Assembly (NCBI GenBank): GCA_947176355.1
Contig: CAMWQY010000051.1
Coordinates: forward strand, 1 to 12,218
Reading direction: 5' to 3'
Origin: an uncultured Porphyromonadaceae bacterium
Lineage (GTDB): Bacteria > Bacteroidota > Bacteroidia > Bacteroidales > Muribaculaceae
Length of the DNA: 12,218 bases
In this document: one piece after another, positions 1 through 5,705 of the stretch
Position numbering within the stretch: the stretch's first letter is position 1
How the letters are laid out: each line of letters opens with the position of its first letter
Notes under the pieces: generated by a model
Databases searched by the model: none
What the model saw: the letters and a program-made list of their open reading frames with translations, nothing else
What the model was told of the DNA's origin: nothing
Translations under genes and position numbers: made by a program

Positions 1-34
1 TGTCGATACTTCTATAATTTATAACAATTAACAA

Positions 35-835
35 TCAATTTCTTCTTTCAACAAATTTTTTTATTGCTTTTAAGAGTGACTTGGCAAGTTCATCTTCTCC
101 AGCCTCCGATGTCATGTACTTGACAGAATTAGGATTACAGATGAAGTCAAGTTCTACAAGAACTGCAGGCATTGAAGTAGCCCAGAGCACCCAAAATCCT
201 GCTTGACGCACTCCACGGTTAGCTCTCCCTGCGATGTCGACCATTGCATTCTGAGCATCGCTTGCCACACGGATGCTTTCGCCAAGATTTCTTTTTTGAG
301 CCATCTCAAAGATAATATAGCTTTCATCTTTAGAAGGATCAAATCCGGAATACTTTTCCTTGTAGTCTTTTTCCAGCTCAATCACAGAGTTCTCTCTCAT
401 AGCCACCTTCATATTGTCTTGATCTTTATGAAGTCCGAGCACATAAACAGAACTCCCTTTGGTCGACTGTCTTCCGGGTGTTTTTTTGTCGACTGAATTG
501 ACATGGATTGACATAAAGAGATCTCCGTCTGCATCATTTGCAACATCAGCACGTTCCTGAAGAGTCAGATAGACATCAGAAGCCCGAGTCATCACGACAT
601 CTACATCCTTTAGTTCTTTGATCACCATATCACGAAGTTTTTTCGCCACGGCAAGATTGATGTTTTTTTCGTATGCTCCGTTTTCGCAAGCGCCGAAGTC
701 CTTACCTCCATGTCCCGGATCAAGAACTATAGTTATCTTGTCCTTATCCTTATCTTTTTTTGCCGCACAGACATTAACGCTTGGCAGCAAACAGATAAAC
801 AATATTGTCAACGAAACCAATCGTCTTATATTCAT
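35..835 (-). CDS. Secreted N-acetylmuramoyl-L-alanine amidase (Amidase_3 family)
   Basis: This 266-residue protein should cleave the amide bond between N-acetylmuramic acid and L-alanine in peptidoglycan, acting in the periplasm during cell separation or wall turnover. Residues 1-25 form a signal peptide (basic start, hydrophobic 6-20, then CAA), followed by a Lys/Asp-rich linker. The Amidase_3 zinc-site motifs are all present: DPGHGG with His42, a Glu at position 56 in the YEKNINL stretch, His111 in SIHVNS, and the catalytic Glu228 in VLVELDF. The TRxxDxYLTLQERADxAN block (83-100) is also typical of the family. There is no SPOR, LysM or AMIN domain, so it is a minimal single-domain enzyme. 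The start is the ATG directly before the signal peptide. It is transcribed away from its neighbour and appears monocistronic in this window. The family call is very secure; the exact physiological role is inferred. Confidence 0.95.
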   Translation of the reverse strand: MNIRRLVSLTILFICLLPSVNVCAAKKDKDKDKITIVLDPGHGGKDFGACENGAYEKNINLAVAKKLRDMVIKELKDVDVVMTRASDVYLTLQERADVANDADGDLFMSIHVNSVDKKTPGRQSTKGSSVYVLGLHKDQDNMKVAMRENSVIELEKDYKEKYSGFDPSKDESYIIFEMAQKRNLGESIRVASDAQNAMVDIAGRANRGVRQAGFWVLWATSMPAVLVELDFICNPNSVKYMTSEAGEDELAKSLLKAIKKFVERRN

Positions 836-863
836 ATTTATTATATTGTATGTTTTGTAACCG

Positions 864-871
864 CAAAATTA
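864..871 (-). promoter_or_regulatory. Putative -7 box of the amidase gene
   Basis: Read on the minus strand this is TAATTTTG, an exact match to the Bacteroidota TAnnTTTG -7 element. It lies about 28 bases upstream of the amidase ATG, giving a short leader. No convincing TTTG -33 element is seen at the usual spacing of about 19 bases, so the call rests on the -7 box and its position. Confidence 0.5.
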
Positions 872-967
872 ATAAAAAATATGTAATAATATGTGTAGCT
901 TTTATTAAAAATTCTGTAAAAACTGCCATTTCGACCAAGAATTCGGTATTAAGGTTAAAGTATGTGA

Positions 968-982
968 ATTAGTTGAACTAAT
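968..982. repeat. Perfect 7-bp inverted repeat, operator-like
   Basis: ATTAGTTGAACTAAT is a perfect inverted repeat of two 7-base arms around one central G. It lies in the intergenic region between the divergent amidase and DUF3332 genes, away from any recognisable -7 box. It could be a dimeric regulator site, but AT-rich DNA produces such palindromes by chance, and no regulator can be named. Confidence 0.25.
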
Positions 983-1068
983 AGTATGCGGAAGACGTTA
1001 CAATTACAAACTTAAGAAAATCTTTTTAACATAGACGATAGAAATAACTTTTGTATATAGCTGTAAAG

Positions 1069-1168
1069 GCACATTTGAGCCGGTGCATAACGTCCATCCC
1101 ATAAGCCCCATAAGGGCTTGCCTAATATAAATTATAAAAAAGGGACGTTGCTCCGGCTCAAATTGTGC
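1069..1168. repeat. 100-nt long imperfect inverted repeat (structured RNA or MITE-like element)
   Basis: The two ends pair as one long hairpin. GCAC 1069-1072 pairs with GTGC 1165-1168. ATTTGAGCCGG 1073-1083 pairs perfectly with CCGGCTCAAAT 1153-1163. GC 1085-1086 pairs with GC 1150-1151, and AACGTCC 1089-1095 pairs with GGACGTT 1143-1149. Inside is a second hairpin, AAGCCC 1103-1108 with GGGCTT 1114-1119, loop CATAA. The element holds no ORF and no T-run after the stem, so it is not a normal intrinsic terminator. It ends just before the -7 box of the DUF3332 gene. An upstream near-match to a -7 box (AACTTTTG, 1046-1053) could allow transcription as a small RNA. It could equally be a non-autonomous mobile repeat. 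The pairing is seen; the identity is unknown. Confidence 0.6.
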
Positions 1169-1174
1169 ATATTT

Positions 1175-1182
1175 TATCTTTG
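1175..1182 (+). promoter_or_regulatory. Putative -7 box of the DUF3332 lipoprotein gene
   Basis: TATCTTTG matches the TAnnTTTG consensus exactly and lies 66 bases upstream of the ATG, predicting a leader of about 60 nt. The nearest upstream TTG (1148-1150) is 24 bases away, longer than the usual 19-21. It falls inside the 3' arm of the long inverted repeat, so that element may overlap the upstream half of the promoter. Confidence 0.55.
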
Positions 1183-1206
1183 CTCTTCAAAACAATGAAT
1201 CACATC

Positions 1207-1235
1207 TGAGTGTTTTTAATATGTATAAACACTCA
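1207..1235 (+). promoter_or_regulatory. 5'-leader hairpin upstream of the DUF3332 gene
   Basis: TGAGTGTTT (1207-1215) and AAACACTCA (1227-1235) form a perfect 9-bp stem around an 11-nt AU-rich loop. It sits in the predicted leader, ending 13 bases before the ATG. There is no T-run, so it is unlikely to terminate transcription. Possible roles are control of translation start, mRNA stability, or a palindromic protein site. No known riboswitch class is recognised. Confidence 0.45.
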
Positions 1236-1248
1236 TATCTGACTAAGG

Positions 1249-1788
1249 ATGAAAAAAGTTTTTCTATCAGTAGCCCTTGTGGCTCTCATTTGCTCTTCTA
1301 TGACTTCATGTATGGGAAAGTTTGCGCTTACCAGGAATCTTTATGCATGGAATGATCAGGTTTCAAATAAGTTTGTCAATGAAATAGTCTTCGTTGCTTT
1401 CTGGATTCTTCCGGTCTATGAAGTATGCGGTCTTGCGGATTTACTGGTGCTCAACACTATTGAATTTTGGAGTGGGGATAACCCAATGACAGCATCTACA
1501 AAAACTATAGATACAGATCATGGTCGATATCTTGTGAAGTGTGATGAGAAAGGTTACGACGTTACGTTAGAATCTACCGGAGAGTCTTTCCGTCTCGACT
1601 TTGCCCAAGAATCAAAGACATGGAGTGTACAAGCCAATGGAAAAGAATATCCATTGATGACATTCGTAGATGGCAACCACGTCTCTGTCCCGTTGTCTGA
1701 CGGAAATTGGCAAACCATTGAGCTTTCTCATGAGGGAGTTCTTGCGTACAAAGATGCAGTATCTTCAGTGATGATGGCCTATAAATAA
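1249..1788 (+). CDS. DUF3332-family lipoprotein
   Basis: This 179-residue protein begins with a lipoprotein signal peptide: MKK, a hydrophobic stretch at 4-15, and a lipobox ending SMTSC with the lipidated Cys at position 21. The segment after it (MGKFALTRNLYAWND, then NKFVNEIVF, a hydrophobic ILPVYEVCGLADLLVLN and IEFWSGDNP, roughly residues 22-79) is characteristic of the DUF3332 family, which has no established biochemical function. The C-terminal half is a soluble, beta-rich-looking region. No acidic cluster follows the Cys, so surface export is not suggested. The purine-rich AAGG directly abuts the ATG, too close for a classical ribosome site, which is normal in Bacteroidota. The gene has its own promoter and a downstream hairpin, so it is probably monocistronic. 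Family call is good; function unknown. Confidence 0.85.
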   Translation: MKKVFLSVALVALICSSMTSCMGKFALTRNLYAWNDQVSNKFVNEIVFVAFWILPVYEVCGLADLLVLNTIEFWSGDNPMTASTKTIDTDHGRYLVKCDEKGYDVTLESTGESFRLDFAQESKTWSVQANGKEYPLMTFVDGNHVSVPLSDGNWQTIELSHEGVLAYKDAVSSVMMAYK

Positions 1789-1809
1789 TATTGAAGGTAA
1801 ATAATGTTG

Positions 1810-1839
1810 AAGGAAGAGAAGACTCCTTAAGTTTTTTTT
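1810..1839 (+). terminator. Probable intrinsic terminator after the DUF3332 gene
   Basis: AAGGA (1810-1814) pairs with TCCTT (1824-1828), and eight T residues follow at 1832-1839. The outer GTTGAA / TTCAAC at 1806-1811 and 1837-1842 offers an alternative, longer fold. The stem is short, so the termination strength is uncertain, but its place 22 bases after the stop codon fits. The remaining bases to 1909 hold a 10-bp palindrome AACAGCTGTT (1856-1865) and no clear -7 box for the next operon. Confidence 0.5.
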
Positions 1840-1909
1840 CAACCTTATTAATCCAAACAGCTGTTCATTTGTTGTATTAGTAGATTATTAATTAAAAACA
1901 GAATTTGAT

Positions 1910-2113
1910 ATGAAACCATTACACATCATTTGTGCCGTAGTAGGCGGTGCAATCGCAGGAGCTGCAATCGGTCTCCTCGTAGCTCCTGAAAAAGGAGAAA
2001 ACACTCGTAAGAAAATTATGAAAATCCTCAAAGAAAAAGGTATCAACCTTAAGAGCAGCGAGCTTGAAGAACTTGCTGACGAGATCGAGGATCAGATTGA
2101 AAAGGCTCTTTAA
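1910..2113 (+). CDS. YtxH domain-containing small membrane protein
   Basis: This 67-residue protein has one N-terminal glycine/alanine-rich transmembrane helix (about residues 5-25, with GGAIAGAAIGLL), then the family's APEKGENTRKKI motif (25-36), and an amphipathic, charged C-terminal helix. That layout is the YtxH family (general stress/gas-vesicle-like small proteins). The protein is expected to be anchored in the inner membrane with its charged tail in the cytoplasm. Molecular function is not known for the family. It heads a compact rightward cluster with a second YtxH copy 26 bases downstream. The two align without gaps over residues 1-45 with 26 identities, so they are tandem duplicates that have diverged in the tail. 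Confidence 0.85.
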   Translation: MKPLHIICAVVGGAIAGAAIGLLVAPEKGENTRKKIMKILKEKGINLKSSELEELADEIEDQIEKAL

Positions 2114-2139
2114 CTGATAAAATAAGGATAAAATTAAGT

Positions 2140-2331
2140 ATGAAAGCTCTTAATATTCTTTATGCTTTTCTTGGAGGTGCAATCGTAGGATGTGGAGCTG
2201 CTCTCCTTTTCGCTCCGGAAAAAGGTGAGGAACTTCGTAGCCGTATAGTACGCATCTTGAAAAGAAAAGGCATTAAAATCAGCGACGAAGAAGTTGATGC
2301 GTTAGTAGCAGAACTTACAGGCGAAAATTAA
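2140..2331 (+). CDS. YtxH domain-containing small membrane protein (second copy)
   Basis: This 63-residue paralogue of the preceding gene keeps the same plan: a single glycine-rich membrane helix (about 5-24), the APEKGEELRSRI motif at 25-36, KGI at 43-45, and a short acidic tail. Compared with the first copy the helix carries two extra aromatic residues and a cysteine (Cys18), while the charged tail is shorter. Retention of both copies in one transcript suggests they may form a hetero-oligomer or serve slightly different partners, but this is inference. The next gene starts 24 bases downstream, consistent with one operon. Confidence 0.85.
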   Translation: MKALNILYAFLGGAIVGCGAALLFAPEKGEELRSRIVRILKRKGIKISDEEVDALVAELTGEN

Positions 2332-2355
2332 TCGTCGCAAAATTTTCATCGGTAG

Positions 2356-2712
2356 ATGAGCAGTAATAGTAATAAGAATACACTATTAGATCAATTCAAA
2401 GATTTGTTAGCCCGGTCGAAAGACTGGGCTACTCTTGAATTGGAATATGCCAAACTGACAGCAGCTGAAAAGCTTACCCTGCTCGCAGGATTGGCATGCA
2501 CAGGAGCCGTATGCTTACTTTTTGGCATCACGGCACTCATTATGTTTGGAATTTCGCTTGCGTTTCTATTTAAGGAAGTACTTGGATTTGCTCTTTCCTT
2601 CCTTGCTGCAGGTGGATGTATTTTAGTCTTGTTGGCAATTATCTATGCATTAAAGGAAAAAATCATCATTAATCCTATAGCAAAGATAGTGACCAAGATA
2701 CTATTAAAGTGA
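2356..2712 (+). CDS. YqjE / phage-holin-III-like two-helix membrane protein
   Basis: The 118-residue protein has a hydrophilic, amphipathic N-terminus (1-38, with the WATLELEYAKLTAAEKL stretch typical of YqjE/Phage_holin_3_6 proteins). Two long hydrophobic helices follow (about 40-72 and 75-99) with a short loop between, then a basic C-terminal helix. Although the Pfam family is named after phage holins, chromosomal members in this arrangement next to YtxH-type proteins are generally housekeeping inner-membrane proteins of unknown role. No lysis genes are nearby, so a lytic function is not supported. It is 24 bases from the YtxH gene and 10 bases from the next gene, clearly within the operon. 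Confidence 0.75.
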   Translation: MSSNSNKNTLLDQFKDLLARSKDWATLELEYAKLTAAEKLTLLAGLACTGAVCLLFGITALIMFGISLAFLFKEVLGFALSFLAAGGCILVLLAIIYALKEKIIINPIAKIVTKILLK

Positions 2713-2722
2713 GATCCGTTGT

Positions 2723-3070
2723 ATGGAGAATGTTAAGCTAATAGAAGGTCGGGATAAGGTGTTGAGCCCTATAGAGCAACAAGAGGAATTCCATGGTTAT
2801 ACCTTGGATGAAATCCGCCATCGCAGGGCATTGATAGCTGTGAGAAAAGAGTTCGCTAAGGTTAAGGTAATAGAGCAACTCGATGCCTTGAAAGATAGGA
2901 ATCCTTTTGCACCTGACGGAACTCTAAAAGCCGCTGCCAGATTGGGTAATATTCCTATGAAAATAGTAAGAGGTCTAAATTATACAGACTATATTATGAT
3001 GGGACTATCCGCATTTGGTGCAGTCAAGAAGGTCTTCTCATTATTTAGAAAGAAGAAAAAAAAGTCATGA
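2723..3070 (+). CDS. Uncharacterised basic protein, cotranscribed with YtxH/YqjE-like genes and prmA
   Basis: I do not recognise a named family for this 115-residue protein. It has no signal peptide. The first 60 residues are charged and probably helical (QQEEFHGYTLDEIRHRRALI and a KEFAKVKVIEQL helix). A middle NPFAPDGTLKAAARLG segment follows, then a moderately hydrophobic stretch around 88-103 (YIMMGLSAFGAVKKVF), and a strongly basic end (RKKKKKS). The hydrophobic stretch plus basic tail suggests peripheral or single-pass membrane association. It lies 10 bases after the YqjE-like gene, and its TGA overlaps the prmA ATG as ATGA, indicating translational coupling. Context suggests a partner of the small membrane proteins before it. 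Confidence 0.75.
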   Translation: MENVKLIEGRDKVLSPIEQQEEFHGYTLDEIRHRRALIAVRKEFAKVKVIEQLDALKDRNPFAPDGTLKAAARLGNIPMKIVRGLNYTDYIMMGLSAFGAVKKVFSLFRKKKKKS

Positions 3071-3912
3071 ATTATTATAAAGTTCGATTTAACTGCGCTC
3101 CTTGTTCAGAAGACATCACAGATCTTTTAGCTGCTTTCCTCGCTGATTACGGTTATGAAAGTTTCGAACCGGATGAAGCGGGGTTGACTGCGTATGTGCA
3201 GGCCTTAGATTTTTCTGAAGATAAGATAAAAGAGATTATCGGTGATTTCCCAATAGAGACGACTATTGTATATGAATCTGAACTTGTAGAAAGCCAAAAT
3301 TGGAATGAGGAATGGGAGAAGCATTATTTCCAGCCAATTGTGATAGCGGGAGAAGTAGTGGTTCATTCATCTTTCCATAAAAACATCCCTGAGGCTCATT
3401 ACGATATCTTGATTGATCCCAAAATGGCATTTGGAACCGGACATCATGCTACAACGTCGCAGATGATGCAATTTATCCTTGACTTAGATAATATAGAAGG
3501 AAAATCGGTCATAGATATGGGTACCGGCACAGGTATTCTTTCTATTCTTTGTAAGATGAGAGGAGCCGGAAATGTTACGGGTATTGAAATAGATCCGGGG
3601 GCTTTTGAGAATGCCTTGGAAAATGCCGCGCTCAATAGCCAAGCAATTGACTTCATTTTGGGAGATGCTTCTGCTTTGGATAACTGCGAACCTGCCGACA
3701 TATTCCTTGCTAATATCAACCGTAATGTCATCACTTCAGACATTGCCAAATACGCTAATAAGATAAAGGCCGGAGGAGTGCTTTTATTAAGTGGATTCTA
3801 TACATCTGATATTCCTATTATAATGGAATCAGCGGCCCCTCTTGGATTCACTATCGACAGCACATCTGAAGAAGGAGATCATTGGGCAGCGATTCGTCTC
3901 ATCAAAAGATAA
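3067..3912 (+). CDS. prmA: Ribosomal protein L11 methyltransferase
   Basis: The enzyme trimethylates ribosomal protein L11 in the cytoplasm using S-adenosylmethionine. The 281 residues match the family layout: an N-terminal substrate-recognition domain (about 1-90, with the NWNEEWEKHYFQP motif at 78-90), the signature DPKMAFGTGHHATT at 118-130, SAM-binding motif I DMGTGTGIL at 150-158, the acidic loop GIEIDPGAFENA at 172-183, and the catalytic LANINRN at 214-220. Length is normal for PrmA. The start overlaps the stop of the upstream gene by four bases (ATGA), so it is translated by coupling at the end of the YtxH/YqjE-like operon. A strong terminator follows. The functional link between L11 methylation and the upstream membrane proteins is not evident and may be only positional. 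Confidence 0.96.
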   Translation: MNYYKVRFNCAPCSEDITDLLAAFLADYGYESFEPDEAGLTAYVQALDFSEDKIKEIIGDFPIETTIVYESELVESQNWNEEWEKHYFQPIVIAGEVVVHSSFHKNIPEAHYDILIDPKMAFGTGHHATTSQMMQFILDLDNIEGKSVIDMGTGTGILSILCKMRGAGNVTGIEIDPGAFENALENAALNSQAIDFILGDASALDNCEPADIFLANINRNVITSDIAKYANKIKAGGVLLLSGFYTSDIPIIMESAAPLGFTIDSTSEEGDHWAAIRLIKR

Positions 3913-3919
3913 TAACACC

Positions 3920-3956
3920 AAAAAAAGTCAAAGATTTTTATCTTTGACTTTTTTTT
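3920..3956. terminator. Bidirectional intrinsic terminator after prmA
   Basis: AGTCAAAGAT (3926-3935) and ATCTTTGACT (3940-3949) form a perfect 10-bp stem with a TTTT loop. It is flanked by an A-run before and a T-run after (3950-3956). The symmetry lets it stop transcription from prmA rightward and also any leftward readthrough past the tRNA gene. Confidence 0.9.
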
Positions 3957-4014
3957 CGGAGTTATTGACATCTATACTCGATACATTAAAAAATAGACAT
4001 TTTTATCCGTAAAC

Positions 4015-4048
4015 AAAAAAGCAGGAAAGAAGATATCTTCTTTCCTGC
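4015..4048 (-). terminator. Terminator of the tRNA-Ala gene (28-bp perfect palindrome)
   Basis: GCAGGAAAGAAGAT (4021-4034) and its exact complement (4035-4048) make an uninterrupted 28-bp palindrome. On the minus strand it is followed by a six-T run (4015-4020 as A on the plus strand). It begins five bases after the 3' end of the tRNA and has no T-run on the other side, so it serves the leftward tRNA. Confidence 0.85.
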
Positions 4049-4052
4049 GACG

Positions 4053-4126
4053 TGGAGCATATCGGACTCGAACCGACCACCTCTTGACTGCCAGTCAAAC
4101 GCTCTAGCCAGATGAGCTAATGCCCC
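4053..4126 (-). tRNA. tRNA-Ala (anticodon GGC)
   Basis: The minus strand folds as a complete cloverleaf of 74 nt. The acceptor is GGGGCAT with ATGCTCC (one G-U pair), discriminator A. The D-stem is GCTC/GAGC with loop ATCTGGCTA. The anticodon stem is TTTGA/TCAAG with loop CTGGCAG, which places GGC at positions 34-36. The variable loop is AGGTG, and the T-stem is GTCGG/CCGAT with loop TTCGAGT. GGC reads alanine codons GCC and GCU. The 3' CCA is not encoded and must be added after transcription, as is usual in this phylum. It has its own promoter and terminator, so it is a single-gene transcription unit. Confidence 0.96.
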
Positions 4127-4142
4127 ATCAATTTTCTATGCG

Positions 4143-4174
4143 CAAAGTTAATAATATTTTTTTTATCTGCAAAA
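4143..4174 (-). promoter_or_regulatory. Promoter of the tRNA-Ala gene (-33 and -7 elements)
   Basis: On the minus strand a TTTTG element (4170-4174) is separated by exactly 19 bases from TAACTTTG (4143-4150), matching the Bacteroidota TTTG / TAnnTTTG arrangement. The -7 box lies 16 bases before the tRNA 5' end. This is the best promoter in the window and supports the phylum assignment. Confidence 0.85.
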
Positions 4175-4245
4175 TTTTTTGAATATTTTAAGGTTAAAAT
4201 CTCACGGATTTTTTCATTTAAGATGAAAATAATGACAATTATACC

Positions 4246-4324
4246 CCCCTTTGGGGCTATAAGGCAAAAGTGATTCCCTGGGAAAGAGAAACGCCTTTTA
4301 AATGATAGAGCCGTGGCTCTGTCA
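4246..4324. repeat. Palindrome-rich intergenic patch
   Basis: Three hairpins lie in a row. CCCC (4246-4249) pairs with GGGG (4253-4256). AAGGC (4261-4265) pairs with GCCTT (4293-4297), enclosing TTCC/GGAA (4274-4277 with 4281-4284). TGATAGAGC (4303-4311) pairs with GCTCTGTCA (4316-4324), allowing one G-U pair. The patch sits between the leftward tRNA promoter and the rightward SDR-gene promoter and holds no credible ORF. It is more GC-rich than the DNA around it. It may be a dispersed repeat, a structured RNA, or a regulatory region. Confidence 0.4.
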
Positions 4325-4368
4325 GTAAAATTCTGAATTAAATATCCGTAGATTTGAATTTTTTTAAT

Positions 4369-4376
4369 TATCTTTG
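4369..4376 (+). promoter_or_regulatory. Putative -7 box of the SDR/zinc-ribbon gene
   Basis: TATCTTTG is an exact TAnnTTTG match 24 bases before the ATG, predicting a leader of under 20 nt. A TTTG occurs at 4353-4356, but with only 12 bases of spacing it is too close to act as a standard -33 element. Confidence 0.6.
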
Positions 4377-4400
4377 CAATTCCTTTGAATCGAATAAAGT

Positions 4401-5705
4401 ATGAAAAAGATATTCCTAACAGGGGCAACTGGTGTGATGGGGTCGAAGGGTCTTAAGGAACTCACTGCCATTCCCGGTCAATATGATGTTACTGTGCTGG
4501 CGCGCGACAGCAAAAAGAATAGAAAGAAACTTACGCCTTTCATAAATAAAGGTGTCAAAGTTATATGGGGCGACCTCCTTGATAGGGAAGCAGTCAAAAG
4601 GGGAGTGGAGAATGCTGATATCGTTTTGCATGTTGGTGGGATGGTGTCACCTTCCGCTGATTGGTATCCTGAAAAGACCATAAAGACCAACATTGGTGGT
4701 ATGAAGAATATCATAGAGGCTGCTTTGCCCAAAAAAGATGAAGTGAAGGTGGTATATATTGGGTCTGTCTCCCAATATGGAAACCGTGAGGTGCCTAACC
4801 ATTGGGGTCAATGTGGAGATCCTCTTACCCCCGCTTTCTTTGACGCATACGCTTATTCAAAGACTGAAGCGGAAAGAATGCTGATGGATTCTGACCTCAA
4901 ATGGTGGGTGTCGCTTCGCCAGACCGGCATACTCCATAGCGGACTTCTAATGAATGCTTCGGATCCAATAGCATTCCACGTTCCAATTCGTGGTGTTCTT
5001 GAGTGGGTGACAGCGGATGACTCAGGTAGAATTCTTGAAAGAGTTTGTAGGGATGATGTACCGGATTATTTTTGGAATAAATGCTACAATATCGGAGGTG
5101 GCGCTGCCTATCGAATGACTAACTATGAATTTGAATGTGAGTTGCTTAAAGGTATGGGTTGCCCCCCTCCTGAAAAAATCTTCAATGCAAACTGGTTTGC
5201 AACCCGCAATTTCCACGGTTTCTGGTTCACCGATTCTGATAATCTGGAAAATATCCTGCATTTCCGAAGCGGTGACACTCCCAAAGAATACTTCAAGCAA
5301 ATGAAGAAAGAGTTGCCTTGGTATTTCTCTCTTGCACCAATAGCACCTGCTTTTGCCCTTAAACTTTTTATGGGCAAAGTAGCTAAGACTCCAAAACTTG
5401 GACCTATGTGGTGGATTGACAACAATGTGGAAGAACGCATAGATGCTTCTTGGGGAGGCAAGAAAGCTTGGGAGTCCATTCCTAATTGGAATGAACTTGA
5501 CCTTTCGCGTCCTTCTGATATAAAACCGGAAGCAAAAAATGTTGAAGATAAAAATGAAGAATCAGATGAATTAATCACTTATAAATGTGACGTTTGTGGC
5601 AATGAATATACCATGAAAGCTCGCACTAAAGCTGCAGGTCATGGATGCCCAAAATGTCTCAAATCTCGCGTAAAACTTAAAGTAGACAGCGATATAAATA
5701 TATAA
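4401..5705 (+). CDS. Extended-SDR NAD(P)-dependent epimerase/dehydratase-like protein with C-terminal zinc ribbon
   Basis: The 434-residue protein starts with a Rossmann NAD(P)-binding motif GATGVMG (8-14) and follows the extended short-chain dehydrogenase fold. It has a GDLLDR loop (57-62), HVGG (77-80), the catalytic Ser region IGSVSQYG (120-127), and the YxxxK pair Tyr150/Lys154 in DAYAYSKTEAE. The substrate-binding region extends to about 300. Residues 301-365 form an extra tail, followed by an acidic low-complexity linker (375-391). At the end is a four-cysteine module, Cys396/Cys399 and Cys416/Cys419 (CDVCG ... GHGCPKC), resembling the DUF4379-type zinc ribbons. Typical sugar epimerases end near residue 300-350, so this C-terminal module is unusual. 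Substrate is unknown; a sugar, steroid-like or quinone-type substrate cannot be told apart from sequence. It is monocistronic, converging on the two-component genes. Confidence 0.85.
   Translation: MKKIFLTGATGVMGSKGLKELTAIPGQYDVTVLARDSKKNRKKLTPFINKGVKVIWGDLLDREAVKRGVENADIVLHVGGMVSPSADWYPEKTIKTNIGGMKNIIEAALPKKDEVKVVYIGSVSQYGNREVPNHWGQCGDPLTPAFFDAYAYSKTEAERMLMDSDLKWWVSLRQTGILHSGLLMNASDPIAFHVPIRGVLEWVTADDSGRILERVCRDDVPDYFWNKCYNIGGGAAYRMTNYEFECELLKGMGCPPPEKIFNANWFATRNFHGFWFTDSDNLENILHFRSGDTPKEYFKQMKKELPWYFSLAPIAPAFALKLFMGKVAKTPKLGPMWWIDNNVEERIDASWGGKKAWESIPNWNELDLSRPSDIKPEAKNVEDKNEESDELITYKCDVCGNEYTMKARTKAAGHGCPKCLKSRVKLKVDSDINI

Noticed and set aside
2356..2712. Possible phage remnant, because the protein falls in a 'phage holin' named family
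   Set aside because: No other phage genes, endolysin or integrase are present, and its neighbours are small chromosomal membrane proteins and prmA.
4117..4428. A 103-codon minus-strand open frame across the tRNA 5' end, the palindrome patch and the SDR gene start
   Set aside because: It overlaps the tRNA gene and its promoter and the start of a clear gene, and has no recognisable domain; it is a chance frame in spacer DNA.
5123..5578. A 151-codon minus-strand open frame inside the SDR gene
   Set aside because: It is entirely antisense to a well-supported coding region and shows no domain features.
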